This document shows, one piece after another, positions 26,101-36,544 of a stretch of 64,000 nt of DNA (positions within the stretch are counted from its first letter, which is position 1; each line of letters opens with the position of its first letter). Made by a program: the position numbers and the translations under genes. A model generated the notes under the pieces. That model was not told the origin of the DNA, ran no database searches, and was given only the letters and a program-made list of their open reading frames with translations. The DNA is from Chrysaora quinquecirrha (taxonomy: Eukaryota > Cnidaria > Scyphozoa > Semaeostomeae > Pelagiidae). The stretch lies in the NCBI GenBank assembly GCA_014526335.1, contig JACTAT010000039.1, positions 6,688,373 to 6,752,372 on the forward strand. The letters are read 5' to 3'.

Positions 26101-29100
26101 GCAGGAATGGAGCTTTAGGCCTAGTTTCTTTAAGTTCTAAAGACGAAAAATAAACCATAATTTGAATGTGATGTTGATTTATTTCAGGTTCCCTTGGAAT
26201 TGAAGAATAAACTGGACAAAATTTCAATGAAATGTCAGTTGACCCGGTAGGTCTTCTGTTTTTGTTTTCAAATTTAATTTGTTTGACCTTCATATGCTAG
26301 ACTTCTCCATCCGCTACGTCTTAGAGTAAGTAGCGAGGGCTATAGGAGTTTGCACAGAGGCATTATTTGTTTAACTTGACTGCAAACCTGATCTGATGAA
26401 AAAGATGAAATGGTGTAATTAGGGGCAGTTGCTATGGTCTCAGAAGTAGTTGAACGGCTAGAATGCAATTTAGTGGACACCTTTCACAGGGAAACAAGAC
26501 TTTAATAGGGCAGGGTTTTAGGGTAAGGGTAGGGTAGGGTTTTTAAGGTTAGGAAAGGTTTATGGTTATGGTTAGTGTAGGCTTTTAGGGTTAGGGTAGG
26601 GTTTTAAGGGTTGGTTAATGTAGTATTAGGGTTAAGGTTAGGGTTAGGGTTTTAGAAGTATACGTCATCCATTCAAGTCAATAGCACATTGTTTTCGTTG
26701 CGTTTTCGAAGGTGTCCGCTAAACTGCATCTGTACCAGTTGAACTAACAAGACCCTGACACTGCTGTGACTGGACCTCGAGCCCTGGCTTCTGGCGTCAT
26801 TAACGTATTGAGCTCCTGTGTCCCAACACTATCAGCTAGCTTGTTAGGACCACTACGCCACTGGGCTTTTGCGTTATACCTTGAGGAAATGAAAAGTCTG
26901 ATGCATTTATTATGACCTGACATGCTGAATAACTTTTTGATGTATTCACGCAGTAATTCCATGCTTTCAAGCAGTGATGTTCCTTGTGCTGTGTCACCAA
27001 CCTAGCGGGCATATTTAATTGCAGTTACCTTAGGGTCGTGAAATAATTTAGTTTTCGGCTTGGGATCAGGAAGCCTATGGATTTCTCTGATGCCTTCCAG
27101 CGCTCTCTCTGGTTTTATGACGTCAAATTACGCGTAAAATATTACGACGTCAAATTAGAAGGACAGGAAAGTCGAAGTTTTTGATTGATTATTCTCTGCA
27201 AGTTGGTTTATCTACAAAGTTGGCGGATTCGACAGTTTACGCTGCTCAAAACGATCATAATGGGCGCAACAGCGAGTTCTTACGAGCCGAGCAGCTCTGT
27301 CGAAGCCTTCTCGAAAGCTGAAGGTAGTTTGGGTATAGGTGCTGAGAGAGATGTGTTAGTGAGTCGAAAATACAAAGCTCCTGTCGAAACTACGCTAAAT
27401 GCTAGACTTACGCGTTACGCCTGTCCAAGCGACAGCTCAATTTGTCATGATTTATTGCCGGGGCATGTCGACGAGTGGAAAGGCTGGACTGATGACGATG
27501 TTTTGTCGAGTGGAAGCTTTGAAGGTTATCCAAGAGGATTTCTGGTTCTTAGTGAATATTTCCAAGCAGATGACGACAGCGAGAAGACGAGCAAAACAAA
27601 AATGGCGGGGATTAAAAATGGCAGAAAACCTGCGTCGCAAACGCAATCATTTGAATCGATTTGTGGAATCAAGCCTGGTTTTGACACAAGTAGATACCCA
27701 GTTTTGAAAGCTTGTCAAAGACCGAAACGCGTTAAAAGTGCAATGTTTGATGCCTTTCTTGGAATTGTGCCTTCGCTAAAAAGAATAGACTCATTGACTA
27801 AAGATCAACGCAAAAATCGAAAGGGCGAGCAAGAGTTGTCTCAGCGCCTTCGTTTATTTCCACGGAAAGTGATAAAGTGCTAGCACCTGCGGAGCATCAG
27901 CTGATTGTGTCACAGCGAAGGAGTCAGCATCAAGTGCCGATGAGTCACGTGAGAGTGCGATCTGCGTATTGAAGAAGGAAGACTCCATTGACTCCTTCTC
28001 TACGACTGCGTTGTTTCCATCTGATAAAAAAGCCAACTTCGAAATTGGCGCCTCTGTTATTTCTAAAAGCAGCGGTCAATGATTTTGACTTTACTTGTTG
28101 CTTAGGGTTTTGCTGTTAGTTTTGACGAAACCCTAAGTATGTGTATTTTAGGAGTCGTGTATTGTATCCATTTACGTATAATGCTGCCATATATTGGACT
28201 GACTTCTACCTTAACATCTATTTCGAAATGTTAGTTTTTGCTGGTATATCAAAATCAAATTACTATGGCCAAATTCTCACCATTTTTTGCAGTTTTCTAC
28301 TGTCTGCAACGTCCCACTACCTTCATCGATGGCATTAATAAGCATCTTAAAAGCCTTCAAAGATTTTGGTTTAGTGTGACCAGATTAGGAGCGGGGAGAT
28401 TTAGGCCCGAGTTAGGCCTATTTGAAAAGTTGTTCTTGAGTCGCGTCGTGCCGGTGAAATAGCCTCTGACACGGCAGTGTCACGAAACCTGAACCATACA
28501 GTGGTTTTATAGCTTGTACTAAAATCTTGGCACGACCGATTTAGTTGTGCCGAACGACAGTGGCGCGACAATAGCATGTTGTTTGTCTCAGATTTCAGAA
28601 CTTGTCAAAAGCGAACTTGATTGCCAGGTGTCAGGACGAAGCCCCTAGTCTCCTTCGCGAGCCTGAGAAATAGTGTTTGCAACCGAGGCCAGATCAATAC
28701 TGAGAAATGGCGTGCCAAGCTGTCGAGCTGCCAGAATATTGCTGGCACGGCGAAGCTCATGCTTGTCATTTGAATTGGGCCAAGCAGGAGGCTGGATTAG
28801 GTTTACTTCGGATTGCTTTTCATGTCACACAGAGGGTCTCAGTTCTAAGACTCGGCAAAGTTACATATCACGCGTATAATTTGATGTTTTCACTCCTGCT
28901 TCTTTAACCACTGACCATGCTCTTTCCCTCCTGTTTATCGACAATGTAAGCCAAGTAAATCTACTCAACTGCCTTTATTCTGGCAGTCTTGATCCTTATT
29001 GACCAGCAGAGCTGTCGTACTACGTAGAAAAGCAAAGCTTAGGTAGGAAGCGAGGTAGAGTATTCTAGGCCTGCTTGACCAGTTCACTTGCACCACCCTA

Positions 29101-32100
29101 CAATATTAGTAGCTTATTGGTAAAGGTGAAGGTGAAGGTGAAATTGATTAATTATAGCGCCATTCCCTAACCTTTGAGTAGTAGGTTAACTAATCGAGAC
29201 CTTGACCCTTGCTGTGGTGCTACCGTAAATTGGGCTCGAACCCTGACCTCCCTGAGTTTCTGACACCACAAGCCAGCTGGATTCATTGAAATCAAAATGA
29301 AAGGAAGACCAATACAATATTTTCACAACTCTTTTGATCCAAATTTATTTAATGGCTATGAATATAGTCTATTTAAATACGCAAATATATTACATATAAA
29401 CGAAGCTTTAATTCAGTAACACTCCATAGTTCAGTTTTATTTAGTTGATTTTCGCATCTTGCATTTTCTCCACAATTTCCGTTTCTTCAAAAACCGAACT
29501 TTCCTCGTCATCTATCTCACAGTCGTCCAGACAAGAGCAAGGCTGTCCGTCCGGACAAATACCAAATTTGCATTCAAAGTCCCCCTTGACAGCTGCGGAA
29601 ACTAATGGTTCGTCTACTTCATCTTCGCCTTGTTGTTCATCGTCTGATCCGGATAGCAGAGAATCGAATGGTCTATCCATTATCGCTCCTAATTCTGCAC
29701 CCATCAAACTGTGTAGATTCTTAGAGAACCCAACATCGTCTGCTTCATCTTTCTCCAGCTCACAATATCTCTCGGCCTCGGCATGGCTAGATTCGGTTTT
29801 CGTCCTCCTCCGATGGTCTCACTCGCCACAAAACTCTGCGACTCGGCTTCAAACACAGCGACTTTCGAGCCACTGCTTGTGATGACTTTTTTGGAGCTTT
29901 TGTATGAACTTTTAGTCGTTGATGTTCGCACTGATGACGTCAACGGGCTGTTCGTGAAAAATGATTTAAGCATCTGTGACTTGATACTGCCTCGTCTATT
30001 TGTATCGAAATCCATTTTTGTACGACTGTTTTAGTTTCGAATATTCTCGTTACGTTTGCTGTCCGGTTATAAGATTTTCCAAAAGTATTTGTTGCTAGAA
30101 ATGCCAATAGGCAGGAATAGTCGTATTCTGTAATAGTCCTTTTAGCTTTCTTCTTGTCGTCCTGTCCTTTCTTCTACTCTAGTAGATTCCTTTAAATTCA
30201 TTAAACAAAATTGCTAGCAGAGCACTTATGCTGACAGTAGAAAACCCAGTTTTTGAGCTTTCAAACTATATTTTCGATAATGACAGCACGATTCTCGACT
30301 CCTTCTAACTTAGAAGTGCCTCGATTTTTAGCAGTTCTCAACACTGCAAACAAGTTTTCTGTGTTATCTCGATCAAATGAAATAGTTGCAAATATTCTGA
30401 TCCCAGACTTTTATGATTTGGGAAGATTTGGCGCGAAGTTAAACCTTCTGATCTCAGATCACACCCTTATCCACGTCAAGTAAATCGTCTTAGTATCAGA
30501 ATAAGAAGGCTTGTTAAGTAATCCTAATGAATTATAATGTAGCCATGTTACACCCTGCAAAAGCCGAGACGATGGTTGTGCAGTGCTGTGTTCTTGAAAA
30601 TAATGTGCTCTGCCACGATTTATTGGCATTTCAAGGTAATTGGCTCTTAGGAACTCGTGAATACGGAATGAGCTGAATGCTTAATTCGAGAGTTGGTCAA
30701 ACATTCGCAGGGCACTTTGCCAACATTTTGACAAGTAAAATTTCCTTAGCAATTATTTTGAAAACATTCAAAAACATTTTCTGCTTGACAAAAGCAAAAA
30801 ATAGTGCATAAACAATGTTTTGTAAAATGGCCAAACGGTTAAACACTTCTTGTAAAGCAAATCTCAGATCTTTAGCAACAATGTTTGAGCGTTTGTCCAG
30901 GTCCCAACACCTTGACCATCCGGTCACACCACCTCGTCACCCCTGGGTTCACCCCTGTAAGCAGACGTGATGAAACAGTATTAGCAGATTTAGTCATAAG
31001 TACTGCCCTGGCCAAACGGTCAAACATTGCTAGTAAAGCAAATCTCAAATGTTTGACCAACAATGTTTGATTGTTTGGCCAGGGCTTAACAACGGGTGAA
31101 TGCTTCTTTTGCAGATTTCATTGCACCGACCAACCTTACCTTCAGTACGAGAGAGACCAGTGAGTTATTGCGTCCAGTGCTCCAAAGAAGACTATTCCAA
31201 ACAAGCTGAAGATACAACAAGAAAAGCTCTTGTCGATTTGCTGAATATGATTGCCAATGATGATACATTGCCTCAAAAAATCAAACGAAAACGACTAAAA
31301 ATGGTTTGTGGTGTTAAATTGTTTAGCTTTTCTAGGCAGTTACTGAATAGAGGTGAATTGATCATACTGCAGCCATTTAGGAGTACGTTGGAGAGGAACA
31401 TACATGCCGTAGATATCCCTACAATCCCTGCCAAAAATAGTTGGGACGGGGAAAAATTTCATAATTACAACATAATTGCGATGAACAGCGGAATCATTTT
31501 GGGGCATACTTGAAAGCTTTTTTTCGTCTGACATTCCTCGGAGTATGAACGTCAGAAACAGACCGAAACAATAGACTAAGGCGGAATTTATACCCAGATG
31601 CGACTCGAAATGCATCAATCAGAAAGAACGAAAAGCTGAATTGGCATTGTGTTTTAAACACCAATCAGCTGGTCGGATACAGCGGGAAGACCAATAGAAT
31701 TATTTGAAGAGTCCAAGTGAGAAAACGAACTCTTTCTGTCTACACAGAACCGGCCTTTTGGTTTTGATGTAGACAGATTCCGAAACCCCTAAGTGAAACA
31801 AAGATCTTGCTTTACCAATGATTCTGAAACAATCCTCGCTGTAATTTTCCGCACAAATCACAACATAAGAAATTGAGCTATAAGTGCTATCTCAATTTCA
31901 CTGTCCTACGTCTCCCCTCTTCCCCCTTCCCCTGTACAATTGTGTCAGGGGGAGAGCTAGTTGGAGCGGGGAGACTATGGAAAATTATGCGAGCATTCCA
32001 AATATTTTGGCAAGGATTGTAACTCTTTCTTCAGGTCTGGGCCTGCATTAACCAACTTTACTGTCTGTTTGTCAGAAACAAATGCAGCTTCAAACAAATG

Positions 32101-32379
32101 TTCTAAAGTTGTGGGATTTCGCCCTAATAAAGCACCTCTCGAATTAGGCCTCCAAATCCTTCCATTTCAACGGTTATAGAACACCTGAATTTTTTTTAAT
32201 TAATTCATATTTTGAATTCATTTCTTTCATTGTAGTTCAAGAAAAACTACCCAGAAATTTATCAAAGAAAATTTCCAGAAGACAACATTTCAACATGCAG
32301 TACAACAAGCCAAAGAACACTGAAGATTAGACAAGCAATTAGGCCCATTTTCTTCAAGCAGCGCCATTGTGAACTTTGA
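20142..32379 (+). CDS. DEPDC1: DEPDC1-like protein: DEP domain and RhoGAP-like region
   Basis: About 861 residues in ten exons: 20142-20183, 21839-23390, 23916-24019, 24179-24226, 24466-24621, 25096-25262, 25955-26076, 26188-26246, 31115-31303, 32236-32379. Exon 1 encodes METSTSSPFQATKL and exon 2 continues WNQMIRNFREG into a DEP domain (GSDAVDWFL, VTRAQSKQLLQKFLENG). A disordered middle has an NPTMQQ-type repeat. The rest matches the DEPDC1 C-terminal half (LIIPPWNRKQMYLILRFM; the closing YPEIYQRKFPED parallels YPLIYQKRFP of vertebrates). The family has a degenerate RhoGAP domain and is linked to mitosis and transcription in vertebrates. Frame is kept only if one base is added at 23061-23062, in the A7 run at 26029-26035, and at the GG ending exon 8. 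DEPDC1 and DEPDC1B cannot be separated here. Confidence 0.92.
20486..20660 (+). repeat. tRNA-derived SINE, best-preserved copy
   Basis: GAAGGTGCTGTGGCGTCGTG, an A-box-like TGGTGTAATCCAGC, a B-box-like GGGTTCGAGCCC, then a unique body and a tail CTAAAACACCATTTCACC followed by TTCACC repeats. RNA polymerase III promoter architecture is inferred from the boxes. It lies in intron 1 of the DEPDC1-like gene. Confidence 0.85.
21551..21590. repeat. Tandem duplication of about 20 bp
   Basis: AGTCTAGCATAGACTCAAT occurs twice in a row in intron 1 of the DEPDC1-like gene. Confidence 0.85.
25510..25870. repeat. Probable interspersed repeat
   Basis: Shares ATCGACATTGCGC, GTGCACAGTTTCAA and ACAACTAGTCGGCG-type motifs with 60185-60560 and, more weakly, 15640-15990. 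No coding capacity seen. Relationship judged by eye. Confidence 0.4.
26395..26875 (-). repeat. SINE copy interrupted by TTAGGG-like tract
   Basis: GATGAAATGGTGTAATTAGG at the left and CACTACGCCACTGGGC at the right resemble the two ends of the SINE at 20486-20660 in inverse orientation. Between them, about 26515-26660, is a degenerate TTAGGG-like tract. Confidence 0.5.
26515..26660. repeat. Degenerate TTAGGG-like interstitial tract
   Basis: Irregular units such as TAGGGTTAGGGTAGGG and AGGGTTAGGGTTTT. TTAGGG is the telomere repeat of most animals; here it is too irregular to be a real telomere end. Confidence 0.7.
27260..28082 (+). CDS. Unrecognised intronless gene nested in a DEPDC1 intron; possible N-myristoylation
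   Basis: About 275 residues from ATG at 27260 (MGATASSYE) to the stop ending at 28082. The first 208 or so codons are open as they stand. The rest stays open only if one base is added in the TTT at 27853-27855 and one in the GG at 27891-27892, after which it runs to ISKSSGQ and stop. Gly2 and Ser6 fit the N-myristoyltransferase pattern MGxxxS. The body is polar and Ser/Lys-rich without transmembrane helices; GYPRGFLVLSEYF is the most ordered-looking part. I do not recognise a family. It lies on the same strand as the host gene, within the intron 26247-31114. Alternative: a retrocopy or lineage-specific gene. Confidence 0.55.
28480..28770. repeat. Probable interspersed repeat rich in GTGCC/GGCACG
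   Basis: CTTGGCACGACCGATTTAG, GTGCCGAACGACAGTGGC and GCTGGCACGG resemble motifs at 32590-32880 and 42925-43015. No gene recognised. Confidence 0.4.
29119..29290 (-). repeat. tRNA-derived SINE
   Basis: Left end AAGGTGAAGGTGAAGGTGAA, then ATAGCGCCATTCCCTAAC and GGGCTCGAACCCTGACC, the complement of the B box. The tRNA-like end near 29285 is truncated. Confidence 0.75.
29441..30015 (-). CDS. Unrecognised acidic intronless gene, antisense within a DEPDC1 intron
   Basis: About 190 residues on the - strand, from ATG at 30015 (MDFDTNRRGSIKSQML) to the stop at 29441. Two overlapping frames join into one if a base is added in the TTTT at 29797-29800, giving RKTESSHAEAERYCELEKDE across the join. The N-terminal third is basic and Ser/Thr-rich; the rest is acidic with a small Cys cluster (CKFGICPDGQPCSCLDDC). 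No signal peptide or membrane segment. A TTTATT just beyond the stop (about 29342) is a possible AATAAA signal on this strand. I recognise no family; the Cys cluster might bind metal, which is a guess. Confidence 0.55.
30695..31090. repeat. Fold-back repeats, two adjacent copies
   Basis: About 30695-30905 and 31005-31090 are CAAACATTG-family sequence; the second ends TTGATTGTTTGGCCAGGGCT just before the acceptor of exon 9 of the DEPDC1-like gene. A short unrelated stretch lies between them. Confidence 0.7.
31460..31862. repeat. Roughly 400-bp repeat, copy 1
   Basis: Near-identical to 52592-52972, including TCAGAAACAGACCGAAACAA and TTGGTTTTGATGTAGACAG. Lies in the last intron of the DEPDC1-like gene. 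Shorter relatives lie at 40325-40445 (inverse) and 52087-52200. No coding capacity. Confidence 0.9.
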
Positions 32380-32589
32380 GCGTAAGACTTTCGTTTTCTG
32401 TGGTTAAAATGTTCTACCAACTTTCAAATTGGTATTGCTTTTAGCGGGGTGTGAAAATGCAGGAGGCAGAATTCTGCAGGAAAAATATATACAGCAATTA
32501 TATCCGAGTATTTAAGCCCTTCTGAGCGGCATGTCCTTAGTAGCTGCCAAAGATTTCATAAAGGCCAATTAGACTAAGATTCGGTTCCG

Positions 32590-32885
32590 AAATCATGCCA
32601 GGATCGTGGTGTGCCAGCGATACTCAGGTACGTCCATGGTACGTCGGACTCGACACTTGACATGACGTCTTGCCATGCCCATTTTCTCAAAATTGTTCTG
32701 TATCCCTGAGTTGCAAATTCTATCCGTCAGTTTGCAGACGAGACGATTGGCTCGGGCCACTTGACAAGTTCTGGCACGGCAGTTGGTCGATGTCTGAATC
32801 AACACCGTGCTAGTGTCGAGCCACTAGCGTGCGGCACGGCAAATTGGATCGTGCCAAGATTATATCCACGACGTCTGAACCAGGT
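32590..32885. repeat. Probable interspersed repeat
   Basis: Contains TCTGGCACGGCAGTTGGTCG and GGATCGTGCCAAGATTAT, similar to 28480-28770 and 42925-43015, and partial inverse symmetry around CATGACGTC. Confidence 0.4.
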
Positions 32886-33534
32886 CTGAGCGACCAAGAT
32901 TACCACTCCTCCACAAAATTATCTTTTTAGTTTATTTGAAAGGAAAAACCTTGTTTAACCTACTAATATTCTTTCAGTATACATATATTTACCATGTTTT
33001 GTTTTAGGTATGTAACCGTTTGCTTTATGTTAACCGTATAACGTATTATAATCGCAAAAAAATAGAAATTGATGGAGTGTGAATACTCCAAAAATGTCTT
33101 CATTTTGTTTTGTTTGTACCAAACTTGAAATTATTTCGCAGTCAATTTTGATACGATCCGAACGCTGCCTTCATGAGTCCTATTCGGACGCTTGCATTGC
33201 CTATTTTTGTCCATACATGCCAAGAGACCATCGCTGGAAACCGTCGGCCGCTAATACTGCATATTCACGGCACGTTGACAATGTTTGCGAACACCTGTGG
33301 CTGACTCTGCTGATTGGAAAATAGAGCGAGAGCACACACGGACAACATACACTACAATACCCCCCTGCCTTTAGTACGGTTTATATTCAAAGTGACTCAT
33401 AAGACATGGGAAAACCGGGTGTGATACATAAAGTAAGTTGTGTTTCTGGTATCCCAAATGCTGTGTTTGATTTTCACACGTCTGAATTTCATTGATGAAA
33501 CAATACCTGTTGTTTAAGGTTTCTTTCAATTCCT

Positions 33535-33662
33535 TTGTCTTCTCAAACCGCAGATTCTTTTGTTTTTAAATTATTTCTTTGTGTGTCAAACCGCAGATTC
33601 TTTTGTTTTCAAATAAATTTCTTTGTCTTTGCAAACCGCAGATTCTTTTGTTTTCAAATTTG
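33535..33662. repeat. Tandem repeat, about 45-50 bp, three units
   Basis: CAAACCGCAGATTCTTTTGT occurs three times, each followed by TTTCAAAT/TTTTAAAT sequence. It gives a spurious repeating open frame. Confidence 0.85.
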
Positions 33663-34242
33663 TGTAATTGTTACAAACGGCAAGGTATTCCCAAGAGGGA
33701 TGACCGCGTTTCACTCAGAGAAATACCACTTCTGCAGCAGCATTGAAGAAGCGAGAGTCAGTCGAAGTTAAATTCTTAGTTTAATTGTGAATTTCTCAAG
33801 AAAGAAGCTGGAAATCAGCAGAAACATAGTTTAGAATGATGGAAGAAGACTTGCCCAATCGACCAGTGTAAGGAATGCACCCTAGAGGCAATCGAAATAG
33901 CAAGAATTGTTGGCATTTGCAGATTTTCGGACGATCATGGGCATTGAAATGTGGCGGTAAGTGGGCCTAGAATCTTGGGCAACGTTTGAAATTAAAGTAT
34001 TTAATTAGTACCTAATTCTTTTCTTCGTTATAAATACGGTGTTTCATGCTTTATCTTATCCTTGCACTGCTCCTTGAACATTGTTCCTCTCATTTGCTTG
34101 CATTGTCTTTTCAAGGCATTCCGAAACTGCGAACAAAACTTCACGTGTAAAGGCAAGAAACAACGCAGTGTTCTATCTACTGTATATGGGCAACTTAAAT
34201 TGTGCTCTCTGAATCACGTTTGATTGCATTTAATTTCTTCAC

Positions 34243-34459
34243 GTGCTTCTAACAAGCATTTTCTGGGCTCTGACAGGGATGGTTCATTGCTCCCTTGCTG
34301 TTCCACAAAAGGACAGTCCATATTTAGAAGCATGTTCTTTAAAACTTTGCATGAATCAAGTCGAACCTTTACTGGTGGTCAAATCCTTCGCGCGGAGAGA
34401 TTTCTGTACAAAAATAAGAAGTCATTTCTACATCGTCATTCGCTGCGACGCGAAAAGTA
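34243..34459 (+). CDS. Possible orphan exon, Cys-containing
   Basis: An open stretch encodes a hydrophobic start (LLTSIFWALTGMVHCSLA) followed by a Cys-containing segment with CSLKLCMNQVEPLLVVKSF and ends exactly at a strong GTAAGT donor-like site at 34460. No convincing ATG start or acceptor, and no neighbouring exon found. It would suit a secreted protein exon but could be chance. Confidence 0.2.
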
Positions 34460-34699
34460 GTAAGTTTTCAGGCTGAATTTTTCCCACCCTGAAGATACGC
34501 GTGAGATGTACCAGGGAGTGCCATGCTAAGATGCGACCAACTGAAGCAAAAATACGCAAAAATTCACAAATTTGATGAATTCTTATAAGAAATTTTCAAT
34601 TTAACAGTTAAAATGCGATATTGATTGCGTAAAATGTATAATATCATAACGGTAAATATATATATTTAACATTAAAATAAGTTTAAATTACATATGAGG

Positions 34700-34942
34700 T
34701 CTGGCCAAAGGATCAAACATTGTTTTTCAAACATTTGAAATGTGTCTTTCAAGCTAAACATTTTACCGTTTGCCAACTTGTCAAACAATTTTTGCTTGCC
34801 AAAACATCGTACAACAATTTTGCTTCTATTACCTATCTGTCAAACAATGTTTTGTGACGTGGCAATAAAAGTTCTGATATTGGTTGATAATCAAATTTCA
34901 AACATTCGGCAAACACTGTTTGATCATTTGGCCAGGGCCTAA
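34700..34942. repeat. Fold-back repeat
   Basis: From GTCTGGCCAAAGGATCAAAC to GATCATTTGGCCAGGGCCTAA; CAAACATT motifs and complements between. Confidence 0.8.
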
Positions 34943-35049
34943 CAATAAAATAAATTCATCACAACGAAAGAGAAGTAAAACTCTTATAAAAGTAACAATA
35001 TAAACAGATTCCAAACGCATGAATGTCTGTTTTATCTCGTGAATGTCTT

Positions 35050-35322
35050 AAGGCCTTGACCAAACGATCAAACATTGTTTGTCACGCAATTGAAATTTGC
35101 TTGTCAAGCAATGTTTGAATCGTAAGGCCACGTCACAAAACATTTCTTGATAGGCAAATAAGCAAAATTTTTGTATGAGGTCAAAACATTTTTGCAAGAC
35201 GTAAGCAAAGAATTTTTAACGATTAGCTAATGTTTTGCAACGTAGCCAACCTAAAAACATTTTGCTAACAATCAAGCTTCAATGTTTGACAAACAATGTT
35301 TGGTCCTTTATTCAGGGCCTAA
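35050..35322. repeat. Fold-back repeat
   Basis: From AAGGCCTTGACCAAACGATC to TTATTCAGGGCCTAA. Same internal order as 34700-34942: GCCACGTCACAAAACATT in the left half, AATGTTTTGCAACGTAGCC in the right half. Confidence 0.8.
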
Positions 35323-35459
35323 AAATTGTTTTATAACGTAATAAATTCCTCAATAACTCATTATCATACTGCAAAATAATACGAACTTATATATAAACAT
35401 AAATGCTGATTGAATTGCATGATTCAACTGACGATACATACGTACATAAATATAGCTTG

Positions 35460-35785
35460 CATATACGAAAAGGCAATATATTTCAAAGAGGTCTGGATCG
35501 GCGAGACATATTTCTGGAAGATGGCGTACATGCTGAGCAAGGGAATTCTCTCCAAATGCAACAACCTGTATTGTGGTCGCTTTAGAAGACATATTGCAGC
35601 ATATATTCATTGCAGCATATTTTCAACGTTTATATTCGCAGATTTCTTTTCTCTGTTTGACATGCATTATTTGTGAATTTGAAGTAACTGTTATCCTGGG
35701 AGTTTCACACAAAGAGGATTCCCTTATTCAATGTGTCCGCCATCTTCCAGAAAATTTCACGCGGACCCAGACCTCTTTGAAAAAG
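35460..35785. repeat. Inverted-repeat (MITE-like) element
   Basis: TTTCAAAGAGGTCTGGATCG near 35480 and, in inverse at about 35755-35785, CAGACCTCTTTGAAAAAG. The arms also share TTCTGGAAGATGGCG. Arms of about 80 bp with diverged spacer. Confidence 0.75.
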
Positions 35786-36544
35786 TTAATAGTTAACTGT
35801 TGTTCATATATCCAATAATTTCCTTTTTAAATTGTGTTTAATTAGCACGGTACCGGTTTCATTTGATTTTCAATTCTTTTCCTGATAGCCAGGTAAAGGT
35901 CCTTTTTCTAATGAAGAGTTGTTGTTGCATTTAAACTTAAGCCTTTGATCCGAGTCCTCTTAATTAATTAAGAACTTCTTTGGATACCAGGCGACAATGG
36001 TCTTTATTTATTTGGTAGAAAATATATATACATGTAATGTAATTTCAGGCTACAGGTTCTTAATCAGTTAAGGCTCTTATGTGCGGTTGTTTAACCGTAA
36101 GGCTTGTTCTTATCATCGGGTCAATGGATTCACGTGGATTACACAGCTGAAACCGAGATAAACCTTACTGGTATCCTTACTCGTATCTGGTCCGAAATGA
36201 CTCCGGTATCATGCAAATGAGGACTAAGATACCTCGGTACTTAAAAGCTTACTGATTATCTCATTTGATAGTTAGGATGCACAAAACACATTGTAACTCG
36301 TTACCTTATATGATTAATATCTATACATACAGTGTCCATGATTTCATTGAAATAGGTTTCCCTGTGTTCATCCATTTCTCTTTGCTTTCTTTTCAGAATC
36401 ATATCATTCTCGATTTGGTTTCCCTGTGGATCAATCCAGGTACCAGTTTATTTCCTCTGTCTATTGATATTTCGTACTGATGATCCAGGCTTGAAATCTC
36501 TTTGTTGTCTCTCCTGTAATAATCTGGTCTACCTGTGCGCATAC

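Larger units (their letters stand above)
32380..36544. other. Intergenic region with repeats
   Basis: No firmly supported gene in about 4.2 kb. Contents: a GGCACG-rich repeat (32590-32885), a tandem repeat (33535-33660), a possible orphan exon (34243-34459), two fold-back repeats (34700-34942, 35050-35322) and an inverted-repeat element (35460-35785). About 35800-36540 is AT-rich with nothing recognised. Confidence 0.6.

Noticed and set aside
26515..26660. A telomere or chromosome end
   Set aside because: Units are irregular, the tract is short and genes lie on both sides.
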